Source: Inia geoffrensis (Eukaryota; Chordata; Mammalia; Artiodactyla; Iniidae). Taken from it: a stretch of DNA of 64,000 nt. Position numbers and translations under genes: made by a program. Below, in pieces: positions 33,400 through 45,092 of this stretch (positions are counted from its first letter, which is position 1; each line of letters opens with the position of its first letter). The stretch spans positions 13,858,597 through 13,922,596 of the forward strand of contig CM070909.1 of assembly GCA_036417435.1 (NCBI GenBank), in the 5' to 3' direction. The notes under the pieces are model-generated. The model saw nothing but the letters and a program-made list of their open reading frames with translations, was not told where the DNA came from and did no database searches.

Positions 33400-34220
33400 A
33401 TATGAGATAAGTTCTTTGAGACTTATGTGTGTCTGAGAATTGTCATTTTATATTTTTAATGCTTGATTGATAGTTTGGCTAGGTATACAAAGCTAGGTTG
33501 GAAATCATTTTTCTTTAGAATTTTAAAGGCACTGCTCCATTAGCTTTTTGCTTCTGTTACTACTGAGAAATCTGAAGCCATTCTTATTTTTGATTTTTTT
33601 TCCCTCAATGGAAGCATGTAGAATCTGTTATTAGTTTCCAGGTGTTCTGAAATTTCACTTTAATTCCTTGATATGGATCTATTTATTATTGTTTGCTGGA
33701 ATTCATCAGGCCTTTTCAATTTAACAGCTGTTGCCTTTCAGTCCTGGAATTTTTCTTAAATGGTTTCATTGGTGATATTTTCTGCCATTCTATCATTCCA
33801 ATGTGAATTTTTGGATGGATGCTCAAATTTTCTTCTCTCTCTTATTTACAGCTTTGTCGTTTTGCTCAGGTAGATTTCTTTTTTTTTTTTTTTTTTTGCG
33901 GCACGCGGGCCTCTCACTGTTGTGGCCTCTCCCGTTGCGGAGCACAGGCTCCGGACGCGCAGGCTCACCGGCCATGGCCCACAGGCCTAGCTGCTCCGCG
34001 GCATGTGGGATCTTCCTGGACCGGGGCACGAACCCATGTCCCCTGCATCGGCTGGCGGACTCTCAACCACTGCGCCACCAGGGAAGCCCTCAGGTAGATT
34101 TCTTATCATCAGGTCCTTTTATTGAGTTTTTCAATTTTTTTCTATCATATTCTTAATTTCTGTTTTGTAATCCTTGCTTGTAGTATTCTATTCTTGACGA
34201 ATGCAGCATCTTTTGATATA
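33400..34220 (-). mobile_element. Old L1 5'-region fragment, antisense, split by a SINE
   Basis: tgattgatagtttggctaggt (33,464), cactgctccattagctttttg and, after the SINE, attgagtttttcaattttttt all match the antisense of L1M 5' UTRs. It is decayed. Confidence 0.55.
33881..34088 (-). mobile_element. CHR-type SINE, antisense, CpG-rich young copy
   Basis: The perfect 16-bp target duplication CTCAGGTAGATTTCTT is at 33,865-33,880 and 34,089-34,104. Many CpGs are retained (gcggcacgcgggc; ctccggacgcgcagg), suggesting a fairly recent insertion. Confidence 0.96.
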
Positions 34221-35280
34221 TATAGATATTAATTTATTTTTGAAGTTTTCTCCTTGTGTAGTCTGTTGCTTTGTGTTTTATTTTATTTTATTTTTTATTT
34301 CTGTCTTCCATCTTAGACTCTTAGACTTTTCTTAGTTGCCTTTCTCTTCCTTGCCTGACTGTATATAATATGTTGTGGAAGAGTAAAAAGCTGATTAGTG
34401 TATCTAAATTTGTCAGTTTTGGACTTCATTACAGAGGCTGATCTGGGTGGGCTGTTTTTGGAGAGCTCCCAAGACCTTAAGGCCTTGTGTCTTGTGCTTG
34501 TTAACAACCCTCAGAGAGTAGTCTTACATTTTCATACATAGAGAGTAAGTATCGGATTGCCAGCATTCTGGGAGATTAATGGAGGAAGAGGATTGGGTTC
34601 TCTTCAGTGAGCACTCAGTCCCTCTTTTTGGTATGCTACTCTCATTTTTAACTGTGGATATTGTTTTCAGACCTCTGCTAGGACTGGGGAGAGCAGGCAT
34701 TCAGTGGAATGTGATGAGGGACATCTAGGGTATCTTACTGCTTCACAAACAGCTTTCACTGGTATTCTCTTTTTTAGTCATACCATCCTACTATTTGCTC
34801 CTTTCACCCCAATTTCCAAAGTGCTTAGTTCTTCTAGTTTCTATGTCTTTTGAAGTTTCTGCCATGTAAATCAAATTGGTTCTTAATTTATCCCCAATGC
34901 AGCTTAGAATATAGTGTTTTGGGAACTGCTGACTTAGTTACCAGTGGTTCTGCTTATTTTCCAGCTCCCCAAAATCATGTAGCTATTGTCCCTTTTACTT
35001 TTCTCTTTGTTCTTGAGGATTTATGCCTTCAAAAAATACCTCCACTGTAGTTTTAGTGGGATTTGAGGGAGTGAAGTTAGGTGTTTTAAGTTTATCATCT
35101 TAGTTACCTTCTAATGTTCCTTTTCTCTTATATATATATATATATATATAATGTTGATAGTAACTTGTGTAATTAAAGTGTATTAACTAAATTAATGAAA
35201 AGTGTATTTATTTTCTACTTAATACACTGAAACCATTTATTTAGGTTCCATGGAATTATCAATATTCTGCACGTGCAAAG
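34221..35280. other. Non-coding stretch with simple repeats
   Basis: (TTTTA)n near 34,277-34,297 and (TA)n at about 35,131-35,151. Otherwise unassigned, possibly more old L1. The open frame 34,850-35,050 shows no family features. Confidence 0.35.
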
Positions 35281-35290
35281 TTTTTTTTTT

Positions 35291-35632
35291 CTCTTTTTTA
35301 AAAAAGATAAATTTATTTATTTATTTATTTATTTTTGGTTGTGTTGGGTCTTCGTTGCTGAGCGCAGGCTTTCTCAAGTTGCGCCAAGTGGGGGCTACTC
35401 TTCATTGTGCGCGGGCTTCTCACTGTGGTGGTTTCTCCTTCCGGAGCGCGGGCTCTACGGCATGTGGACTTCAGCAGTTGTGGCTCGTGGGCTCTAGAGC
35501 ACTGGCTCAGTAGTTGTGGTGCATGGCCTTAGTTGCTCTGTGGCATGTGGGATCTTCCCGGACCAGGGCTTGAACCCTTGTTCCCTGCATTGGCAGGCGG
35601 ATTCTTAACCACTGCACCACCAGGGAAGCCCC
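35291..35632 (-). mobile_element. CHR-type SINE, long subtype, antisense
   Basis: (ATTT)n tail, then ggttgtgttgggtcttcgttg, with a body rich in ggctcgtgggctctagagc-type units and the head gcaccaccagggaagcccc. The target duplication is approximate: CAAAGTTTTT on the left and CAGAGTTTTC on the right. Confidence 0.93.
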
Positions 35633-35689
35633 AGAGTTTTCTAATAGTGTGATATATGATATATAAAAAGTGTAGTAGTTGACTAAACT

Positions 35690-35835
35690 TAATTCTCCTG
35701 TAGTTCTTTTTCATTACTACTTGTGTGACCCCTAGCAAATGATTACATTCTCTGGTCATGAAAAATTTGAGATTATAGCACTATTATTTTACATGGTCAT
35801 TGTAAGAGTGAAATGAAAAAATTATATGAAAAGGG
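35690..35835 (+). repeat. MIR-like relic
   Basis: cttgtgtgacccctagcaaat followed by a diverged body ending tcattgtaagagtgaaatgaa is the 3' half of a MIR. Boundaries are approximate. Confidence 0.5.
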
Positions 35836-36780
35836 CTAGTTTTACTTAGGAAGAGGTAAAACATTGAGTAATCATGGAGATGTTTACCTTACATTAGAAA
35901 TGCCTTCCAAATATGTTTGCTTTCACAAATAAGCAATGATTGGGTTTATTGACTAACCCTTCCAAAAACAAATTTCTTTTAATCTATGACATTATATAAT
36001 CAAGCTGTACTCTTTCTTAGTAATGTTAAAAACTTTTTAAAGTAAATAATATATTTCTATAATTTTTATAGACATTTTTCAGACTTTATTCTAACACATA
36101 TTAGCTCCTATGTAGTTCCTCTAAAAATACTTTAAAAACTGAAAAATGCCCTGCAAGAGGTATTTTTTGCACCTTGGGTTTTGAAGTACAGAGCTGTTTA
36201 GGTCAAGACTAAAAACTTAGCTGACTTCTTCTTCCTAGAAAGTAAGAGTTGAGATCCTAGAAATGAAGGTTCCTAAGGATGTAGAATTTTCGGAGATTTT
36301 TGTGGTAGAAAAAATGCAAACACAGGGAATTACTTTCAACTCACCATCTATTGAGCAAATAAATACTATTTCACACTATGAAAGTGAGTGGAAAGTGAAT
36401 TAAGTTGTTTCTGTCCTTTAAGAACTCATATATAAAGATATAAATAATGAAATATGCTAAGTATAATGATGGTATACATAAAAGACTTTGAGAGAGCAAT
36501 TACAACTGGTTTGGGGCTTGGGCATAGTAAGGGGAAAGGAGAGCAAGGAAGGGATTGGTTGAATCATGAATAGGGTTTATTGGGTGAACCGGGATAGTCT
36601 CTTTGGGATAAAGAGTGAATGAAACATTGGCAGTGACACCACTTACCTGAATAACAGCCTAACCATTATTCTTTCCTAAGTTGTTTCCGTGATGCACAGA
36701 AACAGAACCAGTGTGGGAAGGGACAGACAAAGCTCCAGTAGGCTTGGGCTGAGTGTAGTCTAGGATGTATTTTAGCTATT
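35836..36780. other. Intron-like unique sequence
   Basis: No gene, RNA or clear repeat was recognised. Confidence 0.3.
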
Positions 36781-36910
36781 AGCACTTCCGTGAAGTTATT
36801 TAATTTCTGAGCATGTTTCCTCAATCATGAATTGGAGATAAAACCTATCTTGTAGGGTTAATGTGAGAATTAGTTTAAACAATGTATATAAAAACTTACA
36901 TGAAGGCTTG
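36781..36910 (+). repeat. MIR-like relic
   Basis: gaagttatttaatttctgagc, atgaattggagataaaacc and tagggttaatgtgagaattag follow the MIR 3' half in order. Confidence 0.6.
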
Positions 36911-37610
36911 ATTTATATTAATGGACTTCCCTACTCCTTTGTCTTCTAAAGCCCCTTGCATTAAATAGGCAATCATTATATTGATTTGACTTACGTGCCT
37001 TGGGATAATAGAGAGGATATAGTAAATTAGTAGTAAAATGATCGTAGTGGCTGAAGGAGGATTGGTATAAGGAGGGAACTTAGATTATGTCTCTCATTTT
37101 GAAGTCTAAATTGGGTGAAAAGGTAGATCTTATAGCCAATAGCCAGCATCTTAGCTTGCCCAGGAAAGCTTAGACTGAGAAAAAAGTATTTAGTATTTAC
37201 ATTGGAAGGTGTCTGGTGAGATGGGGGAAGCTGAGGGGGGTGTGGGGAGCACCGCACGTTTGAAGGTATATTACATAATTTAAACCTTTGTGGAACAGGC
37301 TTCCGAAAGAATCTGCCTCTTGAATATCAGCTGCTCTTCATCAGGCAGCTCTAAATGTTTTGGTTGGTTGTCTCTCCGTTAACCTTACCCACATTCTAGT
37401 GCTCCAGTAATGTCTATCCTGTTCGAATCTTTCCCAGTTTACCTCTTGCTTTTAACAAATAGATTTGAGCCACCCTCAGAGAATCCATTATATTTTTGAA
37501 GAATTAATGTGGCTTAGATCAACTATAAACTTTTTTTCCCCTCATACAGTACTTAAAGCAGTTTACGTTATCTGGTTTTACCTCAGGGAGAATAAATAAG
37601 GACTTTTTAA
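36911..37610. other. Intron-like unique sequence
   Basis: No feature was assigned. The minus frame 37,027-37,257 is not recognisable. Confidence 0.3.
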
Positions 37611-37619
37611 AAGCTGAGT

Positions 37620-37800
37620 ATTTTTTTTAACTTTTACTATGGAAAAATTTCAAATATAGACAGAAATAGAATGAAATAATGAGCTCCATGTGCCCATCAC
37701 TCAGCTTGAACAATCATCAATTTATGGGGCCAGTCTCCTTTTTGCTATACCCCTACCACCCCCTTACACCCTTAACGTGTTTTAATAAATACCTACATCT
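37620..37800 (-). mobile_element. L1M/ME-type 3' UTR fragment, antisense
   Basis: aaaaatttcaaatatagacag, ccatgtgcccatcactcagc and ttgctatacccctaccacc match the reversed 3' UTR of old L1 subfamilies. It is 5'-truncated and diverged. Confidence 0.6.
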
Positions 37801-38560
37801 AGTGGTGGATAGAGACAAAATAGCACAAGGCAGCTAAATTTTAGGATGGTAAACCAAGTAAGAAAAAAGGAAAAGATGGATTTCCTAGCTGATGTGAGCT
37901 ATCAAGCAAACAGGTTCTTTCTGTGCTTTCGTCCTTCTCTTGATGGTTGGTTACTGTTAAAACAAATTTGTCTTCTTAATACACCCACTTTCAGACTGAA
38001 TTTTACCCTTTTGTTCTTCCTATTTGTTTCTTCCCCTGGGGGTGTCTACATTCTTTATTTTATTTGCTTTTCACCCATGTCAGAATGTTGGGAGGTCTGA
38101 GCCACGGCATGAAATTTAATTTGCGCTGGGACCAACCACTCACCTGGAGATGTCTTTGTGACCATCTGGACTACAGAAGAGAAGAAATTGTTTTTTATCT
38201 TTATGGCAGATTACTCAAAATAAGCTTTGTTGCCACTGTAGCTCTAATGTCTCTAGTCCTCCCCAGCAGTTATTTAAAATTATTGTCAAGATTCAATAAT
38301 TTGATTGCAAGCTTTAACCATTCGGCTAGATTTGAGCACTTTGGGACTTAGATTCTGTGGGAAAAACCTTTAATTAGCCTTCTATAAATGGAAATTGATT
38401 ATCAGGATTTAAACAACTTAACTTCTAGAAATTATAAAAATTGGCACTCTTTTCATGTAAAAAGTACTATGAAAGTAAAAAAAAAAAAAAAAAAAAGGAC
38501 CTTGAGCATAGTTTGACTTTTTTTTTTTTTCTGGACTGAAATGGAGGCTTTCTTTCAAGC
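37801..38560. other. Intron-like sequence with A- and T-runs
   Basis: An A-run near 38,479-38,497 is followed within 25 bp by a T-run near 38,519-38,531. These could pair as a weak hairpin or mark old retroposon tails. No gene was recognised in the frames at 37,846-38,351. Confidence 0.35.
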
Positions 38561-38599
38561 AAATTCCCTGATGTTTGCTGTGTGTGATTTGGCTCTATC

Positions 38600-39005
38600 T
38601 CTGTAACTGCTAATATGTGGCATGGACTTCAAGCTGTCTGGGATCAGGATGTGCCCAAACTCTGTATTGCAAGTCGGGATTCACAGGCATTATGTTACAA
38701 AACTGGCTTGCTGCCTTCTCTGTTTGCTGTGTTGTGAGTAGCTGCATTGTTTGTTGCAGTATATGCATTAGCTGTTGTCAGTGTTCATTTTCCTGCAGGC
38801 TGACAAAGTGGGAGGGGCTTTGTTTGATACATAGCTGAGTTTCCACTGTGTGAGTTCTTGAGTGCACACTGGAGCCATCTTAATTACACTTTAGTGCAAC
38901 TGAGACAGTGCAGCTGTCTCAAAATGGCTGCTAACCTAGTCTTTGTAGCTGCTTAGGCAGCCACTATGCCACTGAGGAGATTTGTCACATGCATCAGGAC
39001 CAGAG
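38600..39005 (+). other. Candidate alternative first exon
   Basis: It ends in a strong splice-donor match (AGAG|GTAAGA, donor at 39,006). Just upstream is AAAATGGCTGC at 38,921-38,931, a YY1-like site often found near start sites, and a GA/GC-richer block gggaggggctttg. Two short upstream ATGs are seen: one reads MAANLVFVAA then stop, and a second at 38,965 reads MPLRRFVTCIRTR into the donor. Whether it is transcribed, and as part of which gene, cannot be told. The cysteine-rich frame 38,617-38,838 is probably chance. Confidence 0.3.
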
Positions 39006-39411
39006 GTAAGAACCACATTACTCTTTATCTCTGAACATTTTAATTAAGAAACATTTGAATTTTACTAAGTTTATATAGGAAGGCGAACTAAGAGCTTGCT
39101 TGCTAAGAAGTTGAAATGTTTGCTGATAGAACATTGAAGCCTCTGTTATGGAAACAGTACATAGGATGGCGAGGTCAAAGGTTAAATTCCTGTAATTTCT
39201 CACCGTCTTATGTTCTGACATTGCCAGAACAATTGATCACCACAGTAGTGCTTTTCTGGCCCTGATTAACTTAATGTTCCTTTTATGTTGGATATTTTAG
39301 TTTGCTTGATATTTATTTGTAGAAATTAAAAACAATATATTATCTCAGTAGATTTTTAAAAAAGAAGCCATAAGTAAGCCGTGTTTTGCATGAAGATTGT
39401 GATTTTTCTGG

Positions 39412-39412
<1 letters not shown>
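39006..39412. other. Intron-like sequence
   Basis: No feature was assigned. Confidence 0.3.

Positions 39413-39414
<2 letters not shown>

Positions 39415-39453
<39 letters not shown>
39415..39453. repeat. (TG)n microsatellite, about 19 units
   Basis: An uninterrupted TG run. It gives a His-Thr repeat on the minus strand, which is not a gene. Confidence 0.97.
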
Positions 39454-39456
<3 letters not shown>

Positions 39457-41575
39457 GGAGGTATTGTTTGGTAGCTTTTTGGGAAGAATGTTAATTCTCT
39501 GGATGTAAATCACAGTTACAAAAATAAACAAATTTTTAACATTGTTAGGTTTTTTTTTTTTTTTTTTTTACTGGGTTTCAGTTCTTTCTCATTATGCTGC
39601 CTCCTCCCAGCCATCCAATTCTTTCACATTTTTGATGGGACTAACTTTTCATCCTAACTGTTTTTTGCTTAAATTGGCATTCAGATTCAAATTTTGAATT
39701 TAGAAACTGTTCACATCTTCTAGGTCTGGATACCCTTTTTCTTTGTATCTAATGTATGCTTATACAACAGGGCTAGAGTAAATCTCGGTGTTTTAGTTAA
39801 GTGTTATGAACTATTGATGTCCACCTTATCTTAGTTAAAATCTGTGATATATTTAAAAGTAATGACTCAATAATTTTGTAAATTTAGTTTCAAAACTTTC
39901 AAAAAGCTTTCTTAACATTGTTCTGAAGTATCAATAGAAAAGTTTATTGAGATATTGTAAGTCCATAGTGACCCAGAAAGTAGGAGAATGAAATTTTTAT
40001 TCATGTATTATTTCAGATAGCAGAACAGTTAGTTATAATTAAAGCACTGATGTTTGAATCGCAGTACTTAATAGAATTTTTTCTAAATGGTATTGTGCAT
40101 TCCTCTAGCTTTGTCAATAGAGTATTATGAATATATCCCTGACTAATATGACATAGAACAGTAAGTTTTGATCTTTCTAAATACAGAAACTTTTAAAAGA
40201 CAGCAACTTTTTGCACCTTAAATTCTTATGAAGGACCCCAGAATATTAAAGGGATATATGTATGGTATTTTATTATTGTGTAATTATTTTATAATGTAAA
40301 ATTGTAACATTTACTTATTAATTTTCTTAATAAAATGAGAAAAACTAGGCTGTTACGATGAAAATAAAGGTTTGAAACCAGATCATGTATGACAATTATG
40401 ATCTTATTATTAGTGTCAGGATCTAGGTCACTTAATTGTAGACATCCAGGCGCTAAGGGACTATGGAATTCAGTTTGAGAAGTATTCTAGAACATATATT
40501 CTTCATGTTCTTTTTTGACTTACAAATTTTCATGAAGGTAGTATATAAGTTCTATATTTACATGATTTAACAGTTTAAAATTGCTGCCTTGCCCCGAAAT
40601 TGTGTTTTTACTTGTTCTTATTTTAAAATTCTTTTAGCAACATTATTGTTTTTCCTAAGTTAATCAGTATGTATTTGTTCGGTGGCCTAAAATGTTCTTG
40701 GAATAATTAGCTCAGTTTTATCAACAGCTGTAGTATGCTTATTTTACTTCCATTAACTTATTACTTTGTAACATTGTTAGCACTATTTTGTGTGATATAA
40801 TGGATTCTCATAATCTGAACCTTTCTTTATGTAAATGTATACAGGAGCTTGCTCCTGAAAGGGAAAAAGAATAAAAAATCCAATATGCGTGACAAATCCA
40901 ATATATGTGAGAGGTTCTATCCATCGTGCATTTCACTTCAGTAAGGTTGTGCCCTAGAGTGAGTATGACATAGGAAAGTGAATGTGCTGTGACTCTAATC
41001 ACTCTTATTTTTTTTGCCTCTCATAGTGTGAACAGCTCACTGGATTTCAAAAATTGCATACCATGTAAACCAGCTACTTGGTTTGATGTTCTTTATTGCT
41101 GGAGAGAAACTGGCCAGGTTGAAATTATTGATCAATTTATGTTAACCTTCAGAGTAGGACCTCAGGGAAATTTTAATGATCCATTCTTCTTGCCTTCTAT
41201 TGTGGACTGTAATATTTACATCCACCCTCCCCTCCACAAGATGAATCCACTGATTATTACTTATACATGGGGAAACACCAACACTCAGTGGTTACTCAGA
41301 ATGTTATTGCTAATTCTTTCAGTGCCATGGTGCATTTTTCAACTACAAACATAAACTAGACCTCACTGGGATTATTACTTTTGGGGTTGGTGACAGTTTT
41401 CAAATTTTCTATGCTGAATTCCAGGTTAGCTATTACGCTGAATAATTGAGGGCATAATAAATCTGGGTGCTGGGTAATTGAGGTGTTATGTTATTATTTT
41501 GTCACTTCTTGTCTTCCCCATTTGTTTACCGTTTTTCACAAGCCATTTCCCTAGCATAAACCTTTAAGAGAAATG
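39454..41575. other. Intron-like sequence
   Basis: Long T-run near 39,549-39,569. The 121-codon + frame at 40,989-41,354 is the longest non-repeat frame here but has no recognised domain and no splice or start context. No RNA gene was seen. Confidence 0.35.
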
Positions 41576-41577
41576 TT

Positions 41578-41800
41578 GAGGTAGTGGAAAGAACACTGAC
41601 CAAGGGTTCAAATCAAAATTTGGATTCTATTTTTGCTACCCTTTTCTTATATTGGCCAACTCATTCCATTTTCTGACTCTCATTTCCTTATGTACAAAAT
41701 GGAGGAAAAAAATCTGATCTATTTGGCAAGGATATGTTGAAGATTAGTTTATATAATGTTTCTGAATAGTACCAGGAATACTCTACAAATATCTGGCATG
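41578..41800 (+). repeat. MIR relic
   Basis: It follows the MIR order: gtagtggaaagaacactgacc, a diverged core, tgactctcatttccttatgt, acaaaatggaggaaa, and a 3' end near ttgaagattagtttatataat. Confidence 0.7.
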
Positions 41801-41924
41801 CTAATTTTCCAGTAGTATTTGAATGCTCTTCAGTTTCTTTGCTTCTCAGATGTCATATACTTTATCAGATGTGATTGGATCAGGGAATGTGGTATGTTTA
41901 GAAAGAATGGGAAATTTCTCATAG

Positions 41925-41985
41925 AACTCATGCTCAGAAGCAAGAAGTAGCAAGAAGCAGAGCTCATGCTTAGAAGCAAGAAGTA
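41925..41985. repeat. Tandem duplication of about 36 bp with hairpin at its edge
   Basis: Units around gaactcatgctcagaagcaag and gagctcatgcttagaagcaag repeat head to tail. The right edge is followed by a perfect inverted repeat, ATTACCAAG then six bases then CTTGGTAAT, at 41,986-42,009. Confidence 0.8.
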
Positions 41986-42009
41986 ATTACCAAGCATCCA
42001 CTTGGTAAT

Positions 42010-43650
42010 TGATATATTCATGTTTGCACTCCTGGGTTCTACTCTGTTAAATAAATTAGCCATCCTTTGCTGTATGTGGGTAGTGGCAGATGTGTTTATT
42101 AAGTAAAGCCAATATAGAATGTTGTCATTACAGAATCAGAGTAGGAGAAATGTTTCAGTTCTAGTCTGGCTGAGTAGTCCAAATATGCAGTGAGAAAATA
42201 ACTTCTCTAAAGAGATGATGTGAATTCAGGGCCTAGAGTTTTATATGTTTCAGTACAAATGAGAATCTTTACAGTATAGTTCTCTTTCAGTGGCCAGAAA
42301 CTGGCAGCCAGCAGATTTCTTTGGTCCTTTAACCACTGCCTTATTTCTCTAGTTAACATTTAAAGTTGTCAGATTTTACACAAAAATCTGCATGTCTCAT
42401 CTTTCAGAAAATAGAATATTGGGCAGTGCTAGAAATGTATTTTTGCTTGAGAAAAATAACCTACAGTTGAGTAGCTACTGTCTCCTTCAGATAGGGCCTA
42501 CTCCACACAGCTGGTCCTCTTCATTGATTCTGGGCCCCTGAGAGCTGTTCCTTTTAAATCCCTATCCTACCTACTGGACAGGTTGTTGGCAACCTTTAAT
42601 ATCTAAAATACAGCTTCTCATCCAGAAGAAAGTAAACATAAGTAAAATCTAACCTACTTCACTTGGTAAGAGAGATAGCAAGCATATATAAAGTCAGCTT
42701 ACTCTTTAGAGGATATGGCACATTGCTAACGTTTTTCTTGTCCTGATTTTTATATTAGAGTACCATTGGTGGCTGATTGAAGGAGATCCAGTGACATCAG
42801 GAAAAACGGACAGTTGGTTGAAAGTGAGGCGATTAAATAAATACAAACTAGAAACCTACAAGTTCCTTGAGGTCTTTTAATGTGATAATAAATTCTCTTT
42901 TCTTTACACGTTATCACTATTAAAGACATCACTATTTATTGACATGATGTTCTTAGTGATGATATTGAATAAAAAAATGTTAAATTATATTCAAGATGTG
43001 CAGTTTCCTGAACAGGTAAATGAAATGAACTTGATAAAAGATTTTTGCCTAAATTGATTGAGCTAAGAAATTTTAGCACTTAAAATGAGTAAGTTCCTAA
43101 AAGAAAGTGTTCTTAACTGCACTAGACTAGATAATTTCAGAGGCTATTATTTTTGTTAAAATTTCACTTCTGTTTACAAAACATTGACCATCTCAACTAT
43201 GTGAAGACTACCTTCATGATCCGTGAAACGTTGGCGGTGTATAATAATGATCTGATTTAAATTTGAATTCCACATTTTCCAGAGTAAAAGCCAGCTTCTT
43301 AGCATTCATGTAATACCACGACATAGGTAACTCTAGGGAAGTGCTAAAAGAAATTTACTCATATTTGGAAAATGGCTTTCAAATTAGAGAGAAAGCTTTA
43401 GCGAAAATTGAAAAACCAGTTAACTTGCATAGGAAACACTGATGGACTCCCCTGTTTTCCACTTCTTACACTCCCGAAAGAGAAAGTGATTTGGGAGAAA
43501 GCTTAAAGTTTATTCAAAGAAGGGATATTTTAGTAAATTGCTCAGGTTAGAACTTTCACTAAGTGTTCTCAATAGTAATTTGTAACAGTCTGTTATTGGA
43601 CATTAATGTGTGAATACGGAGAGGATGAAAATAGTGCTTATTGACTCAAC
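42010..43650. other. Intron-like sequence
   Basis: No gene, RNA or clear repeat was recognised. Confidence 0.3.
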
Positions 43651-43654
43651 GAAT

Positions 43655-43710
43655 CTTTGAGTTTAATGAGGGAGGGAGTTTTCTTTGAGTTTAATGAAGG
43701 AGGGAGTTTA
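43655..43710. repeat. 28-bp tandem duplication
   Basis: Two adjacent copies (43,655-43,682 and 43,683-43,710) starting ctttgagtttaatga, with one G/A difference and a final T/A difference. The second copy runs into agggagtttaacacc. Confidence 0.93.
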
Positions 43711-43869
43711 ACACCAGAGAAAAGAGGTGCTTCTGCATCTTCCTGAGGGCTTCTGCCTTCCCTGCTGAAGTAAACCAGGCACTGCTGCCCAGTGGAGTCA
43801 TCTGACTGGTGTTTCTTTTGCTGACATACAAGTATCATCTCATGCAAAGTGGAAAGTATTAGTATAGAA

Positions 43870-44100
43870 GTCAGGAAATGATAGGTCTGGTGCTGCTAGT
43901 GAGTAGTTGTATAGTTTGGATAAATTATTTAAGCTCTTAATGCCATTCTGTGACCATTAAACAAGGGAGGTGGTTAGACTACGGGGAAGAACACGAACTT
44001 TGGAGTCAAGGTGAATTCATGTTCTTCCACTCACTAGTTAGAAGTTTATATGAAAAGTGTATAATAGTGCTCAAAGTATAATGGCTATTTATAGTAAGTG
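43870..44100 (+). repeat. One or two MIR-like relics
   Basis: agtgagtagttgtatagtttg and attaaacaagggaggtgg resemble one MIR 3' half. gaacacgaactttggagtcaa (43,990) starts a second MIR-like 5' part. They are strongly diverged. Confidence 0.55.
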
Positions 44101-44123
44101 CTCAATAGGTCTTATGCATTATT

Positions 44124-44319
44124 ATTATTATTATTTTTTTTTTTGCAGTAAGCTGGCCTCTCACGTTGCGGAGCACAGGCTCCAGACATGCAGGCTCAGC
44201 GGCCATGGCTCACAGGCCTAGCTGCTCCGTGGCATGTGGAATCTTCCCGGACCAGGGCACGAACCCGTGTCCCCTGCGTCTGCAGGCAGACTCTTAACCA
44301 CTGCGCCACCAGGGAAGTC
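44124..44319 (-). mobile_element. CHR-type SINE with small internal deletion, antisense
   Basis: Target duplication CTTATGCATTATT at 44,111-44,123 and 44,320-44,332. Compared with the other copies it lacks about 16 bp between ggcctctcac and gttgcggagc, near its 3' end. Confidence 0.94.
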
Positions 44320-44332
44320 CTTATGCATTATT

Positions 44333-44770
44333 TTTTATGGGATGAGGCTAGTTGCTTATTTTCAGAACTTTAGCTTTCTTATCTTTAAAATGGGGATAAA
44401 GCACCATACAGAGTTGATACTGGGATTTAAATGGGCATAACAAAGTACCTAGTGTATGTGTGATACAAATTAAGTGTGAGTAAGATTGGTTATTTTTTCC
44501 TCACAAGGTTTCCTCCAGCACAGATTTTTTTTTTCTCTGTTTCTTTTTTCAATCATTATGAAATTGGGGGGGAAATCTGGGGTACTGGATACTTTAGAAA
44601 AGGATCTTTAGGGAGAGGGGATTGTTAGGCACCTGGCTGATAATACAGTAAAAATGCCCGAGAGCAAGGTGTTTAAATCTTAAATTGAAGACCTTAAAGA
44701 ACCTAAAGGGGACAAAACAAGAATTCTTATTTGTGCTAGGGCAGCATGATAGAGTGAGAACAAAAATGGA
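44333..44770. other. Intron-like sequence
   Basis: No feature was assigned apart from a short T-run. Confidence 0.3.
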
Positions 44771-44774
44771 CTGT

Positions 44775-44900
44775 GAATTGATCAATTGATTCAACAAATT
44801 TAACAAATATTTATTATGCCCCTGTTATTTGCCAGGCACTGTTTTGATGGCAGGCACACAATATCCCTTGCCCTCAAGGAGTTTACATTGGGGCAGGGAA
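44775..44900. repeat. L2/MIR-type 3' end relic
   Basis: aacaaatatttattatgcccc, gccaggcactgttttgatgg and cctcaaggagtttacattgg form the typical block found at the 3' ends of many L2-related relics. Confidence 0.5.
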
Positions 44901-45092
44901 AAAAGGAAGAGAGAAGTAAATATGAGATGCTTAACATGCTGAGAGATTGAGAATGCCGGGGGTAGGATGGGATAAGTAGTGCCTAGGTGAGCCCTACTCA
45001 GAATGTGTTCTGTGGATCAGTTCAAGGTCAGTTCTCATCAGTTCATCTGTTCCTGGTTCTCCATTAGACAACTGAAATTAAGAGTGTCTAGA

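Noticed and set aside
38479..38531. A-run/T-run pair as a structured RNA
   Set aside because: Pairing of homopolymers only, with no covariation evidence. More likely independent slippage or tails.
38617..38838. Cysteine-rich 73-codon frame (CCVVSSCIVCCSIC)
   Set aside because: Cysteines come from repeated tgt/tgc in a TG-rich block. There is no signal peptide or conserved spacing. More likely part of an untranslated exon or chance.
39340..39531. His-Thr repeat protein on the minus strand
   Set aside because: Simple translation of the (TG)n microsatellite.
40989..41354. 121-codon + frame in intron-like sequence
   Set aside because: No domain, no acceptor/donor logic and no similarity I can recognise. 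AT-rich chance frame.
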